Part shown: positions 28,008 through 35,548 of the stretch, one piece after another
Layout: every line of letters begins with the position of its first letter
Numbering within the stretch: the first letter of the stretch is position 1
Assembly (NCBI GenBank): GCA_026710795.1
Contig: JAPOQK010000038.1
Coordinates: 1-53,901 of the forward strand
Direction: 5' to 3'
DNA from: Candidatus Poribacteria bacterium
Lineage (GTDB): Bacteria; Poribacteria; WGA-4E; WGA-3G
DNA: 53,901 nt
Made by a program: the position numbers and the translations under genes
The notes under the pieces: model-generated
Told to the model about the DNA's origin: nothing
The model's input: only the letters and a program-made list of their open reading frames with translations
Database searches by the model: none

Positions 28008-29102
28008 ATGACAATAATGTCTAAATTCAATCCTAATATTCCATGGAACGATCTTCCTGAACTTCCACCCACAGTGAACCTTGAATCTCCTGACATACTT
28101 AAATCATGCATCTCTGCAATGTCAGAACTTTATAGAGCAAATGCATTGGTAAAGATACTGCCAAACGAAGAGATACTGATAAACACATTACCGCTTCAGG
28201 AGGCACGTCGAAGTTCTGAAATTGAAAACATTGTCACTACCAGTGATGACTTATACCGGGCAATGGCATCAGACAAAAACCGAATTGACACCAATATCAA
28301 GGAAGTCCTACGGTACCGCGAGGCGTTATGGGAAGGTATTGAAAATATAAGAGGAGGTTCAAGTCTCAACATACAACTCTTTCAGCAGATTTGCTCCCGT
28401 ATCCTTGATGAAAAAATGAAAGTGCGTAACGACACGGTAATAATTGAAGACCGGGCAACACAACAACTTATATACAGACCTCCAACTGGATATGGTAATC
28501 TTATCAGATTGTTAACTAATCTTGAGCGATTCATCAGTGACAAGACTGATGGTTTACAACCACTTGTCAAAATGGCAGTGATGCACTATCAGTTTGAAGC
28601 AATACATCCTTTCATGGATGGTAATGGACGGACAGGACGGTTACTAAACATACTCTATTTAGTACAGCAAGGACTACTTGATGTGCCGATACTTTATATC
28701 AGTCGTTTCTTTATCCAAAATCGGAAGGAATATTATCGTTACCTTCGTGAAGTCACGGAGAACGGAAGTTGGCAGCAATGGATTCAATATATCTTGGCAG
28801 CAGTGGAACAGACCTCAAAAGACACTGCAAAGAAAATAGAGTCAATTAATCAACTTATCAACGACTTTATGAAAAAAGACAGTGGTAGAACGAAAGCCTT
28901 TGAACGTGAAGGGTTTGTTGATCTACTTTTCAAGTGGCCTTACTGCAAAATCAGCATTGTTGAGAGTGAGTTGGTGTGTAGTCGCATTACAGCTACAAAG
29001 TACTTGAATGAAGTCGCAGCACTTGGACTGCTTAAGCGAGTGAAAATGGGAAGAGAGTATTACTACATTAATAGAGAACTTGTGGCATTATTATCAGAGT
29101 GA
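28008..29102 (+). CDS. Fic-family protein adenylyltransferase, class II
   Basis: This 364 aa protein carries the Fic core HPFMDGNGRTGR (200-211), which transfers AMP from ATP to a target hydroxyl. The N-terminal Fic_N domain has the inhibitory motif SSEIEN (S69 to N74, E73 being the inhibitory glutamate), so it is a self-inhibited class II enzyme that needs no separate antitoxin. Residues about 300-360 form a winged helix (SRITATKYLNEVAALGLLKR), suggesting DNA binding or autoregulation. ATGs at 28008 and 28017 are both possible; neither has a good Shine-Dalgarno. 55 bp perfect direct repeats flank the gene. Confidence 0.93.
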   Translation: MTIMSKFNPNIPWNDLPELPPTVNLESPDILKSCISAMSELYRANALVKILPNEEILINTLPLQEARRSSEIENIVTTSDDLYRAMASDKNRIDTNIKEVLRYREALWEGIENIRGGSSLNIQLFQQICSRILDEKMKVRNDTVIIEDRATQQLIYRPPTGYGNLIRLLTNLERFISDKTDGLQPLVKMAVMHYQFEAIHPFMDGNGRTGRLLNILYLVQQGLLDVPILYISRFFIQNRKEYYRYLREVTENGSWQQWIQYILAAVEQTSKDTAKKIESINQLINDFMKKDSGRTKAFEREGFVDLLFKWPYCKISIVESELVCSRITATKYLNEVAALGLLKRVKMGREYYYINRELVALLSE

Positions 29103-29150
29103 ACCTCAAGTGAAAATTTGGAACCGACTGGAACTATATGTCATAGCATA

Positions 29151-29205
29151 TATACAAATTATACATATCAGTCTGGATATGTATAGAAAATGCGAAAAAG
29201 TATAC
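29151..29205 (+). repeat. 55 bp perfect direct repeat, right copy
   Basis: This copy is identical to 27864-27918, with the same internal palindrome (29160-29185). It begins 49 bp after the Fic stop codon and lies 58 bp before the end of the convergent PhyH gene. Perfect identity in non-coding sequence implies recent duplication or active maintenance. Confidence 0.9.
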
Positions 29206-29263
29206 ATGTTCGATCTAAGACTATAAGAAATTACTTTAGAAATATGCACTATAAAGGCTAATT

Positions 29264-30166
29264 CTATTCCAATCCCCACTGTTTCTTTGCTTCTTCAAAA
29301 GATATCTTCTGACCGCCAGTGTGTGATATGGGGTTTTTCCCCACCCATCGCTCATCAATCGGATGTTCAGCAGGTTGAAACCTTATGTCACAACTGATAC
29401 GCCACCGATCCGATAGGTTCTTTGTAGATGTGTGCATGGTGTGCATGGTGAAGACGATAATATCACCCATCTCAAAATCAGAAGTCTGCCATTCACCCCC
29501 GTATTTTTCACTGATTTCCATAGGATCGCGTCCGAAATGTCCTGGGGTGCCGTCCTTATCTACATCTGTTTTTCCATAAGTATTACGGACTGGTGCAAAA
29601 CTATCCAATTTGTGTGAACCGACAAGTACAGTAAGTGTTCCCATTGTTGCAGGTACGTCTCCAAATGGTATCCAGCAAGTATGCAACTGCTTGGATCCTC
29701 TACCCATATAGACAAAATCAAAATGTGGTCCTGACCAACCATCCGGTCGCACGAAACGAAGCCATTTGTAATCAAACGTACGTGTATCCCCACCGAAGAA
29801 GTTACGGAAGAATTTAAAAAGTTCATCTCCTTCCAAAACTGATAAAACATCTGGATGATGTGTGACATCAGGTGCACCCATTGTGCGTCCCGGACTACCT
29901 GTCCCTGCAATTGCCTCCATCATATCAGTTCCCGGTTTAAATACCTCATCTTTTCCGTTTCCTTCAGCATATTCAAGAATAGCGCGTCGAGCAGCAATTA
30001 CTTTGTCTTTATCAATTAAGCCACGAGCAAGCAGATATCCATCTTCTGCTATCTGTTGATGCAATCCTTCTGCTGAATCAAGCACTTCATTGCAATCCCG
30101 CAGCACACCGAGGTGTGGACCAGGAAATGAAACTTCATGATCTCCAACAAATACGGTTTTAGCCAT
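29264..30166 (-). CDS. Phytanoyl-CoA dioxygenase (PhyH) family protein
   Basis: This 300 aa Fe(II)/2-oxoglutarate oxygenase has H148-F-D150 in SGPHFDFVYMG and the distal His region GDIIVFTMHTMHTSTKNLSDRWRISCDIRF, of which MHTMHTS holds the ligand and the following Arg binds 2-oxoglutarate. GTLTVLVGSHKLDSF is the usual core strand. It is divergently transcribed from another PhyH gene across 201 bp, so the two may share a control region. A likely small-molecule hydroxylase; the substrate is not known. Confidence 0.92.
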   Translation of the reverse strand: MAKTVFVGDHEVSFPGPHLGVLRDCNEVLDSAEGLHQQIAEDGYLLARGLIDKDKVIAARRAILEYAEGNGKDEVFKPGTDMMEAIAGTGSPGRTMGAPDVTHHPDVLSVLEGDELFKFFRNFFGGDTRTFDYKWLRFVRPDGWSGPHFDFVYMGRGSKQLHTCWIPFGDVPATMGTLTVLVGSHKLDSFAPVRNTYGKTDVDKDGTPGHFGRDPMEISEKYGGEWQTSDFEMGDIIVFTMHTMHTSTKNLSDRWRISCDIRFQPAEHPIDERWVGKNPISHTGGQKISFEEAKKQWGLE

Positions 30167-30367
30167 TATATCCTCCGAAGATTATTGTATTATATTCTAT
30201 AGACTGTAATAGCTTTGCTATTTCCGATTCTTTGATGACATATAATTTGGAATTTGTATTTTAACAGAAGTCAGTAATTAGTGCAATAGGATAACAAATA
30301 TAAATTCCATTGACATGATAATGGTCGTATAATAGAATTTTATATAAAAACTGTAGGGATAAATGCA

Positions 30368-31240
30368 ATGGAACACTATTTACAGATTCAGAAGCCAGAA
30401 CTTGACTACACCTATGAGTTTGAAACCAACCAACTATCTGAAATGTCAGAATGTGTGGATGCACACGGTTTTGCAATTATCAAAGATGTTCTGCCAAATA
30501 ATATAGTAGACAGTTTGAAACAAGCTGTCTTTGATGGCACGGATCCAAATAGAGAATTGGGACGAGGACAGAGTCGAACAAGACATGCTTGGATTGAATC
30601 TGGTGCAGGTGCCTGGAACTTATTGGAATATGAACCCTTCATGAAAATCCACCGACATCTTATTGGTAGTGATGATTTGACTGTACATAGATCTGCAGCA
30701 ATCATTCGTATGCCTGGGTCACATCCGGTTGCATGGCATACAGATTGGTGCGGGTTTTCTCAGGATACACCGAGAAATTCTGGTGACGTGCTTAATAGAG
30801 GTATGTGGCCATCTGGAAAATGGTTTTACATCACTGGTTCGCGTCCTGAACACGGTGGTTTATGTGTGATAGAAGGTTCACATGTTGAAAACTGGCAGGG
30901 ACCAGAAGGTTTCAACCTGACTGCAGATAAGCGGTCATTTTACAAAGTAGGTGAAGAAGAAAAAGCTTATGCGGACTTTGATGTTCCCGGTTGTGTGCCA
31001 CTATTTACTAATCCTGGTGATATGATTGTTTTTGCACATCGCACTTATCATGGTGCTTTTCCAAACCAGACTGATGAGATTCGGTTGTCGTGTGCCATCG
31101 GTTTCCGCAAGAGGGATCATCACATAGATATTCCGTGGGAGATTCCAGAGGTAGGGAAGCAGTTCTTAGCAGACTTACCCCCGCACCTTCACAAATATAC
31201 GCATGGATATACCAGTATTGATACATCATGGCGGGGATAG
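30368..31240 (+). CDS. Phytanoyl-CoA dioxygenase (PhyH) family protein
   Basis: This 290 aa protein has H124-T-D126 in VAWHTDWCGFS and the distal site GDMIVFAHRTYHGAFPNQTD followed by IRLSCAIGF for the 2-oxoglutarate Arg. GGLCVIEGSHVENW is the core strand. It starts 201 bp from the divergent PhyH at 29264-30166 and ends 4 bp before the convergent end of the PIN-like gene. It is the fifth PhyH of the window, distinct in sequence from the other four. Confidence 0.92.
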   Translation: MEHYLQIQKPELDYTYEFETNQLSEMSECVDAHGFAIIKDVLPNNIVDSLKQAVFDGTDPNRELGRGQSRTRHAWIESGAGAWNLLEYEPFMKIHRHLIGSDDLTVHRSAAIIRMPGSHPVAWHTDWCGFSQDTPRNSGDVLNRGMWPSGKWFYITGSRPEHGGLCVIEGSHVENWQGPEGFNLTADKRSFYKVGEEEKAYADFDVPGCVPLFTNPGDMIVFAHRTYHGAFPNQTDEIRLSCAIGFRKRDHHIDIPWEIPEVGKQFLADLPPHLHKYTHGYTSIDTSWRG

Positions 31241-31244
31241 TATG

Positions 31245-31790
31245 TTATTGTGTTAGATATGCAGATAGTCTGCGATGTGTTTCAACTGGAGCACCGTTTT
31301 TCAGCCAAGGAATTGGTTGTTCTTCCAATGTTCGTTCAGGATTTACCCAAATTATTATCCGTATCTCACCAACCTGTTGTGAAGCATTTGCAAATAGATT
31401 TCGCACAGTTTGATCAAGTGAAATGACTATCTTGTCTGTTTCCAGTGCTGCTTGAAGAAGGTGAAAATCCTTTTGCATCATTTCAACTTCATCAGGGTCG
31501 TTTGTTGCGGTTGTAATTTTATCAAGGAGTGTGTCATTTTCTGACGGATTAATGTCTTCTATTCTCCTACGTGCATACATTGACACCTTCCATTCATGAG
31601 CAAAACCAGATCGATGCCTTTTCCATTCAGCATTGATTTCCTTTGTCACCACTACGCGATAATTGTAGGATCTTACTGCCTTTAGGAATTCGCGACAACT
31701 AACTGCGCGCGGATCGGTTGCTTTTTCACTACCAGATGATTGGACAACATCAGTGTCAATCACTAACCGTTTTCTACCTCTTGTTCTCAC
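31245..31790 (-). CDS. PIN-like nuclease coupled to an AAA ATPase
   Basis: This 181 aa protein has a PIN-like acidic pattern: D12 and D14 in LVIDTDVVQSS, E51/E55 in VTKEINAEWKRH, D108 in KDFHLLQAAL and D126 in IVISLDQTVRNLF. PIN domains cut RNA with bound Mg or Mn. The start is GTG at 31790, overlapping the ATPase TGA by four bases (GTGA), so the ATPase is translated first and the nuclease second. The ATPase probably controls the nuclease, as in AAA-plus-effector defence operons. Alternatives are a toxin of a tRNA-targeting system. The domain call rests on motif spacing only. Confidence 0.65.
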   Translation of the reverse strand: MRTRGRKRLVIDTDVVQSSGSEKATDPRAVSCREFLKAVRSYNYRVVVTKEINAEWKRHRSGFAHEWKVSMYARRRIEDINPSENDTLLDKITTATNDPDEVEMMQKDFHLLQAALETDKIVISLDQTVRNLFANASQQVGEIRIIIWVNPERTLEEQPIPWLKNGAPVETHRRLSAYLTQ

Positions 31791-33115
31791 GAAGTCTCCT
31801 TGTTTCCAAATTTTACGTTATCAACGGCATCAAGAAAACGGCTCTGTGCATTGAGACTGACATCATCAAAATCTACTGACCACTCTCCATAAGTTCCTGC
31901 TTCATCTAAATCTACACTATCAATTTCAGTAATACCATCTTTATTCCGTGAAAACCAGTGCAGCTTGACCAAATCTGGGGAGAGTTTTCCTTCTGCAACC
32001 AGCGTTTGAAGTCCTAAAAGCAGTAGTGAACTGTGTGTTTCTGCAACAACACGCACACCCCGTTTCGCTGCATCTGCTAATACTTGTGCTAATTTAACTT
32101 GTGCATTAGGATGTAGGTGTAGCTCTGGCTGCTCAATATAAACCAACTGTCCCGGTTCTGCAGCAATCAGTGCTACTACAACGGGAAGAACCTGTGAAAC
32201 ACCTAACCCTACATCAGTAATGTTGACCATATCTGGATTCTCATTTCTGTCATGTGGAAGTCGACCAACTTGCACCTCAATACCAACATCACCGATTTTT
32301 TCCGTAGCAACTTTTCCAGTCATCTCAAGAGTATGTAGTGCATTTGTAACCGAATTTATACGTTCATCCTCCGTTTCTTGCCATTCATGAATAACACTTG
32401 CTGCATAATCTTCGAACCTTCCTGGGTAACGAGTACCTGTGCTTGACTGTACGTAGATGTGTTCTGGTGTGTCGCGTAATCCAGGAAGATGGATGGTTCC
32501 AAGCACATCTGACTCAGGGTCACTAATGAGTTTTACAGTAGTATCTAAGTTTAAGGATTTGGAATCATCTTGAAATGCTAAACGCAAAAAACACCGTGAA
32601 CGTTTTACACCATTAATACTCGCAATCCTGAAAATCATATATTGCTCGGTCAGTGTTTTGATCGTTTCAGGTGGCATATCAGGAAATAAGGTAAGATGTT
32701 CAGGAAACACCGATGAGTCATCTCCTGTTTTACCTTCACTTGTCATTTCAACAATCTCAATTCCGTCAGTCCCTTTTCTGAAAGTAGTTTCCACTAAATG
32801 AGGAAAGTTTGATATACTTGTGCCAATCCCAATTTTAAAACGGTCTGTACTTTTCTTGTAGCTTAACTTGGACAAAAATTGCGATGTATCAGTAAATTGT
32901 ACGTTGGGTCCATCAATCAACAAAGGTCCAGGATCATACGGTGCCTCCAATGTTTGCTTCAACATCAACAGCGGTTGCATTATGCTAGATTTCCCAGAAC
33001 TATTGGCACCAGCAAGAATCGTTAGCGGACGAATTTCAATTGAGCATTCTTCAGCTATTGATTTGAATCCCTTAACCGCTATCTTAGTGATGCCAGAGAT
33101 ATTCTTTTCCTTCAT
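31787..33115 (-). CDS. AAA ATPase, OLD/SMC-like (DUF3696-type)
   Basis: This 442 aa ATPase has Walker A GANSSGKS (36-43), right after the family opening VKGFKSIAEECSIEIRPLTILA. A signature-like helix NITDVGLGVSQVLPVV, Walker B LVYIEQPELHLHPNAQ and switch VVAETHSSLLLLGL follow. The C-terminus (GTYGEWSVDFDD) recalls DUF3696. OLD proteins usually end in a TOPRIM nuclease, but I see none; instead the coupled downstream gene encodes a PIN-like nuclease. Such ATPase-plus-nuclease pairs are frequent in phage defence. The gene is complete, and the next gene upstream ends 36 bp away. Confidence 0.88.
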   Translation of the reverse strand: MKEKNISGITKIAVKGFKSIAEECSIEIRPLTILAGANSSGKSSIMQPLLMLKQTLEAPYDPGPLLIDGPNVQFTDTSQFLSKLSYKKSTDRFKIGIGTSISNFPHLVETTFRKGTDGIEIVEMTSEGKTGDDSSVFPEHLTLFPDMPPETIKTLTEQYMIFRIASINGVKRSRCFLRLAFQDDSKSLNLDTTVKLISDPESDVLGTIHLPGLRDTPEHIYVQSSTGTRYPGRFEDYAASVIHEWQETEDERINSVTNALHTLEMTGKVATEKIGDVGIEVQVGRLPHDRNENPDMVNITDVGLGVSQVLPVVVALIAAEPGQLVYIEQPELHLHPNAQVKLAQVLADAAKRGVRVVAETHSSLLLLGLQTLVAEGKLSPDLVKLHWFSRNKDGITEIDSVDLDEAGTYGEWSVDFDDVSLNAQSRFLDAVDNVKFGNKETS

Positions 33116-33151
33116 GTCAGTCTAACTCCTTCTGAACTGAGAAAGCTTTAA

Positions 33152-34123
33152 TCATTCAGGAGGCTGCACAACACCATAAGGCAACCGTTCACCTTTCAAA
33201 CCTGCAAACAAATTCTCCATTGCCATTGTTGCCATTTTCATGCGCGTTTGAATTGTTGCACTACCCAGATGTGGAGCAATGATTAAGTTATCTAAATCAA
33301 GAAGTGGATGGTCTGTGTTAATGGGTTCTGGTTCAGTTACATCAAGTGCAGCACCTGCAATCTGTCCATCCTTGAGTGCATTATACAGCGCATCGTGATC
33401 TACAACAGGACCTCTTGCAATATTGATAAGGATTGCGGTCGATTTCATCAAATCAAATTCTGCTTTGCCAATCATGCGTGTCGTCTCATCTGTCAAGGGG
33501 ACGTGAAGCGTCACAAAATCGGAAACATTCAGCAGATGGTCCAGTTCCGTATATTCAATTCCAAGTTCCTCTTCCCAATCATGTCTTCGGTTGCGTTTGT
33601 AATATAGAACTTTCATGTCAAATGCCAAAGCACGTTTTGCAACAGCATAGCCTATGCGTCCCATCCCTACAATCCCAATGGTTGAATGATGCACATCATA
33701 TCCCCATAGGATGTTCGGATCATAGTAATGCCACTGCTTTTCAACTTGGACGTGATTATGTGCAGGAACTACATTTCGAGCAGATGCGAGTAGAAGTGCC
33801 CATGTCATATCAGCAGTCGTATCACTCAGTACACCTGGAGTATGTCCAAGTGCAATACCGCGTTCTCTGGCTGCGTCTTCATCCACATGGTCATACCCAA
33901 CACCAACGACAGAAACAACCTTAAGGTTTGGAGAGGTATCAAACATCTCAGCAGTGACAGGTTCATGTCCGTAAGTCATCAATCCGTCAAGCGGAGGAAT
34001 CTTTTCTGCGATTGGTGGGAGAATAGCACTGGTGTGCCACATGTCAACATCACATTCATCTTGAATTTGAACGAGAACAGAATCAGGAATTGGACGTGTG
34101 ATAAAGATTTTTGGAGATGCCAT
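33152..34123 (-). CDS. D-2-hydroxyacid dehydrogenase, glyoxylate/hydroxypyruvate reductase type
   Basis: This 323 aa NAD(P) enzyme has the cofactor motif TIGIVGMGRIGYAVAKRA, the catalytic Arg in INIARGPVVDHDAL, the Glu in VTEPEPINTDHP and the His in LIIAPHLGSAT. These are the marks of glyoxylate reductase/D-glycerate dehydrogenase (GyaR type), which interconverts glyoxylate and glycolate or hydroxypyruvate and glycerate. The short N-terminal substrate domain is present. It lies between der and the AAA operon, spaced 78 bp and 36 bp. Preferred substrate not proven. Confidence 0.9.
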   Translation of the reverse strand: MASPKIFITRPIPDSVLVQIQDECDVDMWHTSAILPPIAEKIPPLDGLMTYGHEPVTAEMFDTSPNLKVVSVVGVGYDHVDEDAARERGIALGHTPGVLSDTTADMTWALLLASARNVVPAHNHVQVEKQWHYYDPNILWGYDVHHSTIGIVGMGRIGYAVAKRALAFDMKVLYYKRNRRHDWEEELGIEYTELDHLLNVSDFVTLHVPLTDETTRMIGKAEFDLMKSTAILINIARGPVVDHDALYNALKDGQIAGAALDVTEPEPINTDHPLLDLDNLIIAPHLGSATIQTRMKMATMAMENLFAGLKGERLPYGVVQPPE

Positions 34124-34201
34124 GAATTACCTCACAGGATAGGTATAATTGATGTTGGGTTATTCAGATGTCTGACCGAATAGTAAGAGCGAAATACAAC
34201 C

Positions 34202-35548
34202 CTAATTTCTCCTATAAAAAATGCGAATTGGTGTGCCATGAAAACCGAATTCACTTCGGAGATTGTTTACCAAGTATGCAGTATATGGAGGGCGTATTCT
34301 ATGAGTATTCCGACCAAAAATGAGAAAAGTTGGAGGTTGTGTTTCCACTTGTGTGATATATTTGAGTGCTGGTCGTGTGCCTCGGACGCGTGGTGGTGGA
34401 TGAGTTGTTCGTAATTCCAAGAGTAGATCATTTAGTTGAGGTGTTGGAATACGGGTGCAATACTCACGGTATACTTCGAGTGAAACATCAAGAATTTTTG
34501 ACACACGTTGTCCCGTTAATGCTGAGACAAATATTTTTGGAACATAATCAAGTTGTGGAACCTGTGCTGTTATTTGGTCCATAAATTCAGCATGGGTAGT
34601 ATTCTCCTTCTCAATGAGATCCCATTTATTTAGAACCAACACAGATGCCTTGCCGTTGCGTGCGATAAAACTTGCTATTGTCTTGTCTTGTTGTGCAACT
34701 TCCTGTGTGACATCTAAAATTAACGCTGCGATGTCACTTTGACGAATACTTTGGATAGCACTCCGTACAGTTGCAGTTTCTAATTCGTCTTTAATAGAGG
34801 ATTTTCGCCGCATTCCAGCGGTGTCAACAAGTTCAAAAAGTATATTTTGATATTCAAATCGGATATTGACAGCATCCCGAGTTGTACCGGGACGGTTGTC
34901 AACAATCATTCTTTCTTCACCGAGAAGCGAATTCAGAAGTGAGGATTTACCTACATTTGGACGACCGACAATAGATATTTTTATTGGTGCTGCAGTATCT
35001 TCCGACGTGTCTTTTACCTCAGGAAGTCTATCTGTGATTTGGTCAAGTAGCAGACTAATACCTAAGTTTTGTACGCAGGAAATTAAAACAGGTTCAGCCA
35101 AACCAAGTGTATAAAATTCTGCAGTATCCATCTCAAGACTAACACTATCAGCCTTATTCGCAACCAAAATGATTGGTTTCCCCGATGAACGGAGTTTGTC
35201 CGCAACAATAAGATCGTGTGGCATAATACCGTCACGGACATCAACGACAAACAGTATAAGCGTCGCCTCAGCTAAAGCTTCGTCTACTTGTAGTTGTACG
35301 TTATCAATGAGCGGATCTTCTGGGTCAACATCCATCCCTCCAGTATCCACAATCGTAAATGGTGTATCAACCCATTTTACATTAGCATAGTTTCGGTCAC
35401 GTGTTACACCGGGTGTATCATTGACCACAGCGAACTTTTTAGGTTGTTCCCCATTTGGTCTTGCATCGGCTGTAATGCGATTGAACAGGGATGATTTCCC
35501 CACATTAGGTCTGCCGACAATGGCAACGATTGGAAGTAGTTCAGACAT
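34202..35548 (-). CDS. der: Ribosome biogenesis GTPase Der (EngA)
   Basis: This 448 aa essential GTPase has two tandem G domains, each with GRPNVGKSS (residues 11-19 and about 194-202), the second G3 motif [11 protein letters not shown] and NKWDL, and a C-terminal KH-like domain ([14 protein letters not shown] to [11 protein letters not shown]). It assists 50S assembly. Its ATG overlaps the stop codon of the upstream AI-2E-family gene (TAATG), so the two are coupled. Standard length. Confidence 0.96.
   Translation of the reverse strand: MSELLPIVAIVGRPNVGKSSLFNRITADARPNGEQPKKFAVVNDTPGVTRDRNYANVKWVDTPFTIVDTGGMDVDPEDPLIDNVQLQVDEALAEATLILFVVDVRDGIMPHDLIVADKLRSSGKPIILVANKADSVSLEMDTAEFYTLGLAEPVLISCVQNLGISLLLDQITDRLPEVKDTSEDTAAPIKISIVGRPNVGKSSLLNSLLGEERMIVDNRPGTTRDAVNIRFEYQNILFELVDTAGMRRKSSIKDELETATVRSAIQSIRQSDIAALILDVTQEVAQQDKTIASFIARNGKASVLVLNKWDLIEKENTTHAEFMDQITAQVPQLDYVPKIFVSALTGQRVSKILDVSLEVYREYCTRIPTPQLNDLLLELRTTHPPPRVRGTRPALKYITQVETQPPTFLIFGRNTHRIRPPYTAYLVNNLRSEFGFHGTPIRIFYRRN

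Noticed and set aside
27679..28014. Minus-strand open frame of 111 codons spanning the end of alaC and the Fic-side repeat
   Set aside because: It overlaps a real gene and a repeat; the low-complexity Tyr-rich sequence looks non-coding.
31245..33115. The AAA/PIN operon as Septu, Gabija or PARIS
   Set aside because: No HNH, UvrD-like helicase or TOPRIM/DUF4435 domain is present; the small protein has PIN-like acids instead.
33433..33924. Long plus-strand open frame (163 codons) inside the hydroxyacid dehydrogenase gene
   Set aside because: It is antisense to a strongly conserved enzyme and has no recognisable protein features.
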